DNA from: Nageia nagi
Taxonomy: Eukaryota; Pinophyta
Reading direction: 5' to 3'
Length of the DNA stretch: 64,000 nucleotides
NCBI GenBank assembly: GCA_050084985.1
Contig: JBITNC010000001.1
Location: 154,938,001-155,002,000 of the forward strand
The notes under the pieces were generated by a model, which saw nothing but the letters and a program-made list of their open reading frames with translations, did no database searches and was not told where the DNA came from. Of this stretch, positions 9,836-20,620 are shown one piece after another. Both the position numbers and the translations under genes were made by a program. Each line of letters begins with the position of its first letter. Position 1 is the first letter of the stretch.

Positions 9836-9935
9836 ATATTCACTACAATACTTAAGGTATAAAATGATACCCTTAAGTATTAGTAAAATTACAAATAAAT
9901 ACAACCTTTAAAATAATGCATTATACATTTTAACA
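9836..9935 (-). repeat. copia A copy 1, 3' LTR, inner part
   Basis: Resumes the copia LTR after the nested element; bases 9836-9840 are the duplicated target. It ends TTAACA next to the polypurine tract. Confidence 0.88.
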
Positions 9936-9946
9936 CTCCCCCTTAA
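9936..9946 (-). promoter_or_regulatory. polypurine tract, copia A copy 1
   Basis: CTCCCCCTTAA on plus (TTAAGGGGGAG on the element strand) directly abuts the 3' LTR, the standard plus-strand priming site. Equivalent tracts are at 37755-37765 (B) and 49558-49568 (A copy 2). Confidence 0.85.
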
Positions 9947-10402
9947 TTCAATATTCAGATATAGCAAGTAAGAAAGAAGAAGAAGAGAAAGTAAGAGAGT
10001 TCTCCTCCAAACAGATACAAAGGAGATGAGAACTTTGTACATATTTGTGAAGTAAGAAAGATCTAGTTTGAGACTCACTACTTTGCCATATATAATCATT
10101 AACCATAATCAATTTCAATGTACATGAAGTAGTCATCCAACTAAAATTCATGAAGAGTCTCTAAGAGCCTACATACCTAAGTTAAGTAACCTACAATCTC
10201 AAAGGAACTTGCAAGTCATCAGCAACTCAAATAACAAGATCAGTTAGATGCATCATATTCATATCAACAAGGATAGATGAATCACATAAATGCCATCATG
10301 AACTAATCAGTGGTGCACTATAAGTCATCACAAAGATGCCATGCCAAAAACTTATAGACACCTACTGATATAAAACATGTGTTGATTATCATTACAAAAT
10401 AG

Positions 10403-10640
10403 AGTATGCATATATGAGTTCCTCATATATGGATAACTAAACAATGCCAAAGGACACATAAGAGTTCCTCACATATGGATAATTGAATAGTGCTAGATTG
10501 ACAAAAAAATAGAGTATGCACATACAAGTTCCTCACATATGGATAACTAAATAGTTCCAAAAGACACATAAGAGTTCCTCACACATGGATAATCTAACAA
10601 TGTAAGATTGGCCAATTTGTACAATAAGTTCCTAATGTAG
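10403..10640 (-). repeat. tandem array downstream of pol, copia A copy 1
   Basis: Repeats of about 50-55 bp containing GTTCCTCACATATGGATAAC, alternating with AGACACATAAGAG and AGTATGCACATAC spacers. This is a shorter version of the array at 50024-50400. It sits between RNase H and the 3' LTR. Confidence 0.75.
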
Positions 10641-10805
10641 AGTGAACTTACCATTAATTTGTACAACAAAATCAACACTATATAGCAAAAAATTCTCCTA
10701 GGGGTGAAGTTATCATCATAAATATGAATTCAACAAAAGAATTCAAACTTCACTCCCCCTTTAGGGAAACTTCACCAACCTAATAACATCCCTTAGCTTA
10801 TAGAA

Positions 10806-13800
10806 CTAAGCTTCTAGGAGGGACTTGGTGAACAAATTACCAAAGTTCAAGGTTGATGGATAATAGTCTAGGTGTATGATGCCATCAAGAACCTTCTCTG
10901 TGACAAAATGGGCATGGATTTCCACATGTTTTGTTCTCTGATGGAACACTAAATTCTTAGCCAAAGAAATAGTTGATTGAATCTTTGAAGAGACCATAAG
11001 TGATCCACCTTACTCGTACCCAATTTCTTTCAAAAGATGCCTTAGCTAAATGGCTTCTTAGGTTGTAATAAACATGGCATGATATTCAGCTTCTATGGTG
11101 GAAAGAGAAATAGTAGGCTACTTCTTATAAGCCTAAGAGATAGCAATTAAACCAATGCTAAACACATACATAGAGGTTGATTTCCTATCATCTCTATCTC
11201 TCCCATAGTTAGAATCTAAGAATCTAGAGAGAACAAATGAGGGCAACTTGGAATACTTGAGAGTAAGATCCTTAATCCCTACAACATACCTCAAGATTTG
11301 CTTAACAGAATTGAGGTGCTCAACATAAGGTTTTTACATGAATCATGTCATCAGATTCACTGCATAGGTAATATCTAACCTAGATATAGTCAAATACAAA
11401 AGACTACTAATTAATTACCTATAAGCTATAGCATCAGCTAAGTGAGAGTTGGAGCTTAGAGAGATAGTGATTCTAGGAGAGATTGATATAGCAACATATC
11501 TACACTCCTCCATTCCAAACTTTTGCAAGATGTTTGATATATACTTATATTAACTGAGGTAATTCTAATCTTTATATTGATACACACTTGCATTCCAAGA
11601 TAGTAGTGCAAGAGACCAAGATCAATCATTTCAAACATTGCCTTAAGTTTGGATATGCACTCTTGAATGATTTCATCATTGTTCTCAATAATTAAAAGAT
11701 CATCCACATAAAGGAGAATCAAGACCACATCTTTTCTTTGTTTGAACACATATAGATTGGAGTTAAAAAACACTTGGAGAATTTAATGTCTACAAAGTAC
11801 CCTAAAATCCTTGTGTACTAGGCTCAAGGTTCTTACTTAAGTCCATACAAATACTTCTTTAGTTTTCATACAAAAGACTCTTTTCCTTCCATAATAAACC
11901 CTTCTGGTTGACTGATGAATATTTTCACATCTAAGTCACCATTGAAAAACACACTCTTAACATTAAGTTGAAAAACTTTCTATTCTTGGGCTACAACAAG
12001 AGTAAAGATAACTCTCACTGTAGGCATCTTTGCCATGGGAGCAAAGGTTTCCACATAATCTACACCATATTTTTAAGCAAAACCTTTAGCTAGTAACTTT
12101 ACCTTGTATTTCTCAATATCTCCTACTGAATTGAACTTGACCTTGTAGATCCACTTATTTTCAATCACATTCTTTTCATTAGGATAAGGAACCAAGTTCC
12201 AATTTTTGTTTTCATAATCATCTCGTACTCAACTTTCATGGCTTCCATTTAGCACTTATGCTTAGAAGTTTCTTTTAAGGTTGAGGGCTCATGCTTATTG
12301 TTAATTTTGGTAATTTAGGATTTTTTCAAGCTCATGTTTCTTATTACCCTTTGTGTTGGAGAATTTTGTTCCTAAGGTGACTTATCTACATCAATATTCA
12401 ACCAGTTAGGAGCAACTAAAGAGTCTTCTGGATCATCAATATCCTTATTAGAATCAGATTCTTTAGAAAGTTCATTGAACTTTACATCCCTTAATATGAA
12501 CACTGCATTATAGGTTGGAGAGTAGAGCTTGTAGCCTCTATACTAACTATCATAACCATAATGATGCATTTTTTAGCTCTTTTGTCCAACTTCTTCCTTT
12601 TCTCAAAAATAATGTAGGAGAAAGCTTCACAACCAAACACCCTAAAGTGATAAATGTTAGGTTTTCTTCTTGATCATACCTCAAAAGGAGTTTTACTCTA
12701 AACAACTTTTGTGGGACATCTATTCAAGGTGTAAATAGTAGTGCTCATAGCTTTACCCCACAAGAACTTAGAAAGATTACCCAACATGCATCTAGCCATC
12801 TCTATAATTGTTCTATTTTTCTATTTGGCAACACCATTCTGTTGAGGAGTGTATGGAATTGTAAACTACCTTTTGATTCCATAATTAGCATAATATTCAT
12901 TGAATTCATTATTGTTATATTCTCTTCCATTATCTGATCTCAACATCTTGATTTTAAGATTAGTCTTATTCTCAACAAAGGCCTTAAAAACCTTAAAACT
13001 CTTAAAGGTTTGATTCTTATGCTCAAGTAGATACCCAATGATCATCCTAATAAAGTTATCAATGAAGGTCAAGATGTAAGATGCTTCTTCAAGTGATTTA
13101 GTCTGAAATGGACCCATCAAATATGAATGCACAAATTGAAGAATTTAAGATGCTTTTATTGCCTTATCTTTTTCAAACTTTGTCTATGCATCTTACCAAG
13201 AATGTACTTCTTGCATAAACCAACCAAAAGAGAAGTTGAAAGTAAACCTTTCATAAGTTCTTTGTCTTTCATGATTTGAATACTTTCGTGGTTAAGGTTT
13301 CCTAAATAATGATGTCAAATATTACCTTTAGAACACACATTATAAGTAAGACACATCTTTGATGGAGCTTGATCCATAATGTAGAGGTTATCTTTCATAG
13401 ATCTTTTAACCAAAATGGCAAGTCCTTTCTTAATGTACCAACTTTGAGAGTTGAACTCAAAAGAGTATCCTTTTCTAGCAACTTGGATCATGAAGAGAAG
13501 GCTCATCCTTAACTTAGGAATATAGAGAATATTTCCAAGATCTTTCTATGAATCAACACACTCCTAATTCCTTGGGCTTCAAGGGAAAAGTTATCACCTA
13601 TCACAATCGCATCTTCATTATACTTGTGAAAGTTCTTAAACTTTTCTTTTTCAAAGAATAAGTGATTAGTGCAACCAAAGTCAACAATCCATTTAGATGA
13701 AAAAGAATGAGACATAGAGTAAAGCATTATAGCAAAACTAGCATGAGTATTTTTCTTTCTTTTGTAGCTCTTTACATTTCCATTACCTTTGTACTTTTCC

Positions 13801-14714
13801 TCTCTTTTCTTTGTGTAATAATCAACTTCTTTGTGACCTTGAATGCCACAATAGTTACAATTACCATCAAACTTTTTCTTAGGATAAGGAGTGTTTGCTT
13901 TGTTTTTTCTATCTCTTTGCTTAAAGTGATTTTTGTTACTATTTTTTCTACTGTTATGGTTGTTGTTTCTATTGTTCCTATTACTGTTGTAGCCATTACC
14001 TCTTTTCTCAAACCTTTTGGAGGAACAAGGGTAAGATTTCTTTTGATGGTTGAACTTCTTCTTGAAAGGAATTTTGGTTTCTCCAAGAGCAACATTATTA
14101 TTCTTAGAATAAGAAATCAACTCTTTATTATTAAGGGCTTCCTCATGCTTTAATAGGTGCCTAGATAGGTTCTCAAGGGAGATGACTTCTTCTTCATCAT
14201 CAAGCCTTGTTTTTATAACTATCACAAAGTTTTTGAACTTTGAAGAGAGGCTTTGAAGAATGATGAATACTATGAACTCATCATTAATCCAATTACATTC
14301 ACAAGCAACAAGTTAGGTCCTTAGATCAATGATTTTGTTTAAGTAGATAGCTACATTTTTATCTTCCCTTTGATGAGATTGAAGTAACTTTTGGAAAATG
14401 GTAAACCTTATTGAAAATTTTGAACCAAAGTAGATTTATTTAAGCTTATCCCATGCTTCCTTTGCTAAGGTTGAAGAGGATATCATCAAGAGCATGTCAT
14501 CTAAAACTATACTGTAAATCATGGAGGTTGCCAACTCATTCTTTATGTTGTAAGCCTCTAGTGCCTTATTATCTATAGGAGGTACAAGGTTCTCATTTAG
14601 TGTTTACCATAACTTCCTTACCTATAATTCAACTCTCATCTGAGGTTCCCAAATCCCATAGTTGGAACCATGAAGAATGTGTTGGGGTAAAAAGGATTCT
14701 CCTATTTGCTACAT
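10806..14714 (-). pseudogene. copia gag-pol polyprotein remnant, family A copy 1
   Basis: Read on minus from ATG 14714-14712 (next codon a stop) to the RNase H stop at 10806-10808. Recognisable in order: gag UBN2-type region; zinc knuckle with its last Cys replaced; protease with DFG for DSG (about 13677-13682); integrase with HSYLMG, the first catalytic Asp lost (13132-12866); reverse transcriptase with YVDD (11773-11456); RNase H with an intact EAEY-type motif (end). At least four frame changes and many stops break it, so it cannot make a functional polyprotein. Short ORFs seen on plus over this stretch (for example 13707-14153) are antisense shadows. Confidence 0.88.
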
Positions 14715-17700
14715 AAAAAATGTGAAATAATAAGCATGTGTTTTCAATAAACTAAGTAAATAATACATGTTACATTTAACACTAAAGACATGCTTGATTT
14801 GATTCATAAGTGCAAATATTTTTATAATTCAAATAATAACCCATGTACCTAAATACATTTCTTATCTAAAGAACCGTAGATGTAGAGTGATATTGTTGAG
14901 ACTTATTTTCTTATCTAAAATTAGGCTTTCACCTGGATTCCCACATAAGAGAAGCCTAAGTACTACCAATTCTCAATTAGTTCCCCTTGGGTAGCAATAT
15001 ACTCTCATAAGGAGAAGTACTAGCTATTTTTCAAGGTTCCAACATTTATTAGATCAACCAAATTATTAATCTTGATTAGGTTTCAAGTTTTCCTTCTAAT
15101 TTATTAGGATAATCCCTGAATGGACGTGTGAACATGTGGTATCACTACACACATGCCTATCCACCTAATAGAGTTATGTCCAGACCAACAAAGGACTTAG
15201 GGGCAATTAAAATGTATAAACTTTTCACCACTTGGATCATCGAACTTAAAGGCTCTAGTCTTCCTGTCCTCACCTTATGGCTCCCTAAATAAGTCATGTC
15301 ACGGAATGTATGTGCGGATGTATTCATTTTAGGGGGTTGCTTATATCAATATTTGCATTTTTCTTTGCATAAACAAATGAATCAAAGTAAAAAACATGAA
15401 ATAAAAAGAGCATAAATAAAACATCATCCATTTATAACTTGAAACCTAAGTGTCCAATGGGTTTTGTTTACTAACCCCTAAAGGACATCATTTACATAAA
15501 CTCAAAATTTGCACAAGTCCATTCCATACTTTGCATAAGGATAAATACTCAACATGCATTCATGCATCTTAAAAAATAAGTTCTAAGCATTAACTTAAAA
15601 AAAATTAAGTATTAAGCATGCATCAATTTAACTTTAAAAGGTTAAGTATAAATCATGCATTATTTACTTAATTTGCATAAGTCTATTCTTGCATAAAGAA
15701 GTAAATTGCATCTTAAGTAATAAACATACATTATTCCAACTAAAGTACTAAGCATGCATTATTCTAACTTATGTACTAAGCATGCATTTAACTTAAAAAT
15801 TTAAGTAGGAAATTTATACAAAATTCTCCCCCTTTTTACTTAAATATTTATCCCTCAAAGATAGCATACTAGTTTACCTTAGCAATTTTTGAGAAAAAAA
15901 GAAAAAAAAATTGCATGTTAACAATTTCTCATATTCTTTAAAAAATGCTTAATATAAAATGGCATTCCTCCCCTTAGGCAACAAAAGATACTTAGGTAAA
16001 AAATTGCTAGTTTTACTTTAGTAAACAAAATGTTTACACTAAACAATTATCATTTGGCTAAAAAAAATTACCATACTTTAGAGGTTTCACTAAAAACAAT
16101 TATACTTTTAAGCATAAAAAAAATTCTCCATTTGTACTTATGAAAGAATAAGTAAACATATTTCCTCATTTTTTAAAAAAATTAAGGCAAGTAATGATGA
16201 CATCTTAAATGTAACTTATGATGGGCAAGTGCATATGCATTAAATTTGGAGTATATGTTTTGGAAAAAGACTTAGTACTTCTAGGTGCATTAACAAGTTT
16301 TTATGAAATGTGTAAGCAAGCAAAAAGGCATGAAAAACTTGACCAAATGAATTAATGGTAGGGAAAAAGGCAATCAAGGAGGTAGCAAAGAGCCATAAGT
16401 GGTAAAGAGAGGCTGTAAGGCAAGTGGAGATTGGTCAACATAGGTGAGGGTCATGACTAGGTGGCAGTAGGTGGAGCAAATCATGAGAAGTGCAGAGGAG
16501 AAGACTAGGGTTCTAGTTCAATGGTTGGACCAAGGATACAGGAGGTTTGAGCAAGAGGCCTAACAAGGTCCAAAGACACCATCGTAAGGGGGTGTATGGC
16601 AATGTGGTTAGAGAGGCTATGGGGCATGGTCAGAAAGGTTGCGAGGCATGAGGGAAAGCTATGCATAGGAAAGCAAGTCACATGAAGTATAAGAGTGATA
16701 TGGATAGTAGAGGAGGCTTCAAACCAAACCAATGTGCAAAGCTAAGAGGGGATGAGATCACAAGTTTGACCCCCTCTTGCACCTTCCTCAAGAGATAAGT
16801 CATACCTCCTTCAAGGGTCATCAACCATGCAAGAGGAGGAGGTGGAGGATTAATGGCTGGGCAATAATGGAGGGCTAGACATGAGACAATAAGCAGATGG
16901 CGGGCACCTAAGGGGTTGAGTGATGGAGGCTATGCTCAACAAAGCATCATGCAGGAGGTCACCATAATCACCATCATAAAGGAGGAGGAGCTAAGCAGCA
17001 AGGGCTATGCTTGATTGCCATAGCAACCACCACATAATACATTGCTATGAGACCTTCACATTAGACTCATAGCAAAGGATCATGTGAAGCTAGAAGGGGA
17101 GGTTCTAGTGAAGTGAGTAGAGTTACCACAAGGGAGAAGTCTCCTAAAGTGAGCAAAGGGTGATCACAGTAGAGGAGAGGAGCAGAGAGGAGGTGCGAGG
17201 GTGTTGGTCAGAATGTTAAGCAGTTTCCCATCAATGATATTCCCAAGAAGAATCTTAAGAAATTTAAGCCAATTTTGGGTCCTTCACCTCCATTGCCTTA
17301 GCCCTAGCAGCAAAAAGTGAAGCCCAAGACTAGTTTAGTGTTTGAACCCCTGCTCTTAAGAAACCAAGGTGAAAATTCCCACAAAAGGGAGATGAGCTAT
17401 GAGGAAAAAATAAAAGTTGAGTGAGAGCCTATAGAGCTTACCTCTTGAGAAGTTGGAGAATATAGTGCAGATTATCAAGAAGAGGAATCTAACATTGTGT
17501 CAAAAGGAGGATGAAATCGAGGTGGATATTGATTATTTTGATACAAAGAAGCTCTAAGAGTTGGATAAGTTTATTAACAATTGTAAGAAGACCATGAACA
17601 AGAATAACAAAAAAAGGTTAATGGTGCATGATTTACAAAGGTCACGCTCAGAGGAGAAATGAATTTTATAATGTTTTGTAGTACTTCCCCCCTGCTTTTT

Positions 17701-18160
17701 TTTATTGAGCCTTAAACAATATTTTAAAATTACCAAAATAATTTAATATACTATATTTTCTATTTGTAAAAATAGACAAAAGAAACCAAAAAAAAAATTG
17801 TAATATTACCTTTGTAATATTAAACAAGTTTCATATATACTAACTCCTCAAAGAAAATGAGAGCATTTAAAAAAAATACATGGATTAGAGTGAAAATGAA
17901 ATTTTTTTATATACTAACCTCAATTAACAATATGCTCATTAGAAGTTAATATAAAAATAAATGCATCTTATTACTATTTTTAGCCAAATTTTGCATAGCT
18001 AACATATGACTCAAAATATGTTAGTATCACTAGCAAAATAAGCTTGAAAAATAAAATGAAGGGCATTATACCTTCTCTTGATTTCACCTCATGAAAAAGA
18101 GTTAGTTGAGGAAGGAAGAAGAGCTTCCACACCAAGAATGTGAAGAGGAGCTTTCAAGAA
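14715..18160 (-). other. 3.4 kb untranslated leader of copia A copy 1
   Basis: Lies between the primer site and gag. It is AT-rich, with many CATGCAT motifs (about 15540-15790), then a purine-rich stretch (about 16400-17250 on plus). No supported ORF. Most copia elements have leaders far shorter than this. The same length and layout occur in the other two copia elements here. Confidence 0.75.
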
Positions 18161-18172
18161 GCTCTGATACCT
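18161..18172 (-). promoter_or_regulatory. initiator-Met tRNA primer site, copia A copy 1
   Basis: GCTCTGATACCT on plus is the copia-type primer site TGGTATCAGAGC on minus with one mismatch, next to the 5' LTR. Confidence 0.85.
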
Positions 18173-18174
18173 AA

Positions 18175-18681
18175 TGTGAGAATTAAACTATAACAAAAAT
18201 AATCCTAAACAACCAAAATCACATGAAAGCTCTCAAATTTACATCTAACAAACTCATACATAAAATAATCTCACAAATTAACTCAAGATGTAAAGTGTTT
18301 CCTCCAACTAAGAGTACATCCACTAACTAGATCTTTACTTCAATCACAAATACAACTCTCTTACAATTCTTCTAATCTCAACTCCTACACTTTTATCCTA
18401 TAGCATAATTTTACTCCACAAATTGGCGTGTGATTACAAAGAGGGAGCCTTCTATTTATAGGCCAAAATCCCTCTTTGGATCACCCTTTTATCCAATGTA
18501 CAAAAGCATGACATGCACATCCTTTTACCTAAGGGGCATGCTCATGACATGGAGTGTAGGACAAGTTACATTATCATATTCACTAAAATACTTAAGGTAT
18601 CAAATGATATTCTTAAGTATTAGTGAATTTACATAAAATATTTAATACAACCTTTACAATAATGCATTATACATTCCAACA
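18175..18681 (-). repeat. copia A copy 1, 5' LTR
   Basis: 507 bp, starts TGTGAGAATT and ends TTCCAACA. Matches the split 3' LTR at about 94% by eye. Followed by the ATATT duplication at 18682-18686. Confidence 0.9.
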
Positions 18682-18689
18682 ATATTAAC

Positions 18690-18790
18690 AATGAATCCCT
18701 AAACCATAAAGTCCTAAATCTTAAACCCTTAAAATTAATACATTTAAATTTAAACCCTAAGCCCCTAAAATATTAAACCCTTAAAATGCT
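18690..18790 (-). repeat. degenerate telomere-like CCCTAAA repeat
   Basis: Contains CCCTAAACC, AAACCCTT and AAACCCTAAG units directly after the copia element, continuing the block interrupted at 889. Confidence 0.6.
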
Positions 18791-18867
18791 CTAAATCCAA
18801 CCAATTAAATCACACATTAAGAAAATGAAATAAATTATAAGAGAAGCACCATGAGAAGGATGCCCAA

Positions 18868-19400
18868 ATAAAGAAATACACCATCTCATAATTACACAAT
18901 CATTCCAACATGATTTCATCATAATTTATGATGAAATCATGGCATACAGAGTTTGCTTTCCTACTTTATATATGAATAAAAAGATTTAATAAAATCAATG
19001 TCTTAGTTTTCATTTTCTAAAGGCCAATTTCAATAAAATGAAAATACCCACAAAAAACCCAAACAAATTCTCTCTATTAATGGTGGTGGGTATTATGGTG
19101 TCTCCATATTTGTGATTGACCTCTATTAAAGAGGAGCTTGATGATGAAGAATTTCCTCAATTACATTGGAATGTTGAATCCTTGTGTGCAAGAAATCACT
19201 CCATTTTTTCACAAGCCTTAGATGCCCATGCTCATTTATGCATCTCTACCAATTCCTTACCCTTTATATTTTCTCCACTATTACCACTCTACAAATATTT
19301 TCATAGAACTAAATATAACATAAATTACATACAATATACATATGAATTATATTCCTCCACTAGCTCCATCGTAAAATTTAAAATCCTAAAGCTTAAACTA
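18868..19400 (+). repeat. duplicated AT-rich segment, copy 1
   Basis: Shares about 530 bases with 19905-20480 at perhaps 80% identity by eye, including the shared TTTCATTTTCTAAAGG and TTAATGGTGGTGGGTATTA stretches. Copy 1 carries the perfect palindrome at 18910-18940. The ORF at 19116-19406 is not kept in copy 2, so no gene is called. Confidence 0.65.
18910..18940. repeat. perfect 15 bp inverted repeat
   Basis: ATGATTTCATCATAA, a one-base spacer, then its exact reverse complement. The second copy (19940-19980) keeps the arms with one mismatch but has an 11-base loop, so the tight palindrome probably arose by loss of loop sequence. Confidence 0.85.
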
Positions 19401-19904
19401 TTGTAATTTTTTGAAAACACCCATAAATTTTTACATTATCATCAAAATAAGCCAAACTAATTTAAGAATGGGATATAACATCCTACATGGTACCATTTAC
19501 AACATCATATCTTATATAATTTGCATCATTTATTTCGTCAAAAATGGTATCATTTATAATATCATTTTTTTACATAATTTGCATCATCTACTTCATCATA
19601 AATGGCATCAAAACTATGAAATATTACATTAAACTTGGCATCATTATCAATGTTATTTTTTACATCAATTGACATCAAATAAGATGTCACTAAATACATG
19701 AAAGACCCATTGATGTACAAATGATGCAATATGATGCTATGTACATTAGAGACATTGAATACATGATCTTAACACACATCCTAATACTAAATACCTATTA
19801 TGTACAAGTAATGATATAAAGTCATTTCTTAATTATACATTTTATAAGATCATTTTTTAATAGGTGATTTATGAGGGTTATTTTTATAAATTTATTAATT
19901 AATA
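19401..19904. other. AT-rich spacer with short tandem repeat
   Basis: About 58 bp units containing ATAATTTGCATCAT and ATGGTATCATTTATAATATC repeat about twice at 19490-19610. Nothing else is recognisable. Confidence 0.5.
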
Positions 19905-20001
19905 AATACACCATCTCATAATTGTGTAGTCATTCCAACATGATTTCATCGTAATTCGCATCAACTTACGATGACATCATGACATACAAAGTTTTCTTTC
20001 C

Positions 20002-20046
<45 letters not shown>

Positions 20047-20480
20047 ATGAAATTGATCTCTCAATTTTCATTTTCTAAAGGTCAATTTCAATAAAATGAA
20101 AATACCCACAAGAAACCCAAATAAATATCCATTTCAAGATTTCATCATCACTTCAATTCTCTCTATTAATGGTGGTGGGTATTACTGTGACTCCATATCT
20201 GGCACCAACCTCTATAGAAAGAGGAGCTTGACAGCGAAGAATTCTCTTGATTATGTAGGAATGTTAAATCCCTATGTACAATAATTCACTTCATTTTTTC
20301 ATAAGCCCTATATGCCCATGGCCATCTACATATCTCTGTCAATTCCTTACCCTTCATATGTTTCTCTACCATCATCGGTCTACAATTTGCTTGCTAACAT
20401 TTTCATAAAACTATATACAACACCAATTAAATACAATATACATATGAACCGCATTCCTCTAATAGCTTCATTGCTTCCAC
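19905..20480 (+). repeat. duplicated AT-rich segment, copy 2
   Basis: Second copy of 18868-19400, with an internal (TA)n run at 20004-20043 and a longer loop in the inverted repeat. No ORF is conserved between copies. Confidence 0.65.
20004..20043. repeat. (TA)n microsatellite
   Basis: About 20 uninterrupted TA units. Confidence 0.95.
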
Positions 20481-20554
20481 CTTCCATTCCTGCATTATGT
20501 TTAATCCAATGAGTATTCCTCTAATATCATTGCCCTATTGTGCAAATAAGGTCT

Positions 20555-20620
20555 AGGATGTAAGGCATAGGGCTTAAGGTTTAGGGTTTAAGATTTAGGG
20601 TTTGGGGTATAAAGGGTAAT
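20555..20620 (+). repeat. degenerate telomere-like repeat (TTTAGGG variants)
   Basis: Contains TTTAGGGTTTAAGATTTAGGG and nearby variants; the fourth such block in the window. Confidence 0.6.

Larger units (their letters stand above)
894..18681 (-). mobile_element. Ty1/copia LTR retrotransposon, family A copy 1, interrupted by a gypsy element
   Basis: Full-length element read on the minus strand. On the plus strand it runs: 3' LTR, polypurine tract, tandem array, RNase H, reverse transcriptase, integrase, protease, gag, long leader, initiator-Met primer site, 5' LTR. ATATT occurs at 889-893 and 18682-18686 as the target duplication. This requires the outer LTR edge TG to have mutated to TA at 894-895; the alternative edge at 896 gives no matching duplication. 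Removing the nested element leaves about 9,247 bp. The two LTRs differ at roughly 30 of 505 positions by eye (about 6%), so the insertion is old. The coding region is a pseudogene. Confidence 0.9.

Noticed and set aside
9666-9911. 81-codon plus-strand ORF across the gypsy 3' LTR end into copia DNA
   Set aside because: It joins LTR sequence to the interrupted copia LTR and exists only because of the nested insertion; the 5' LTR copy is frameshifted.
13707-14153. 148-codon plus-strand ORF, hydrophobic
   Set aside because: Lies antisense to copia gag; a shadow of the Lys/Asn-rich gag codons.
10806-14714. Reassigned genetic code (TAA/TAG as Gln) as the main explanation for the copia stops
   Set aside because: Stops also fall at Trp, Arg, Lys and Glu positions, and the galactosyltransferase uses TAG as a normal stop, so genome-wide reassignment is not supported; only the recurrence is kept as a finding.
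16505-17250. Possible genes in the purine-rich copia leader
   Set aside because: ORFs do not hold in the matching stretch of copy 2 (56250-57250).
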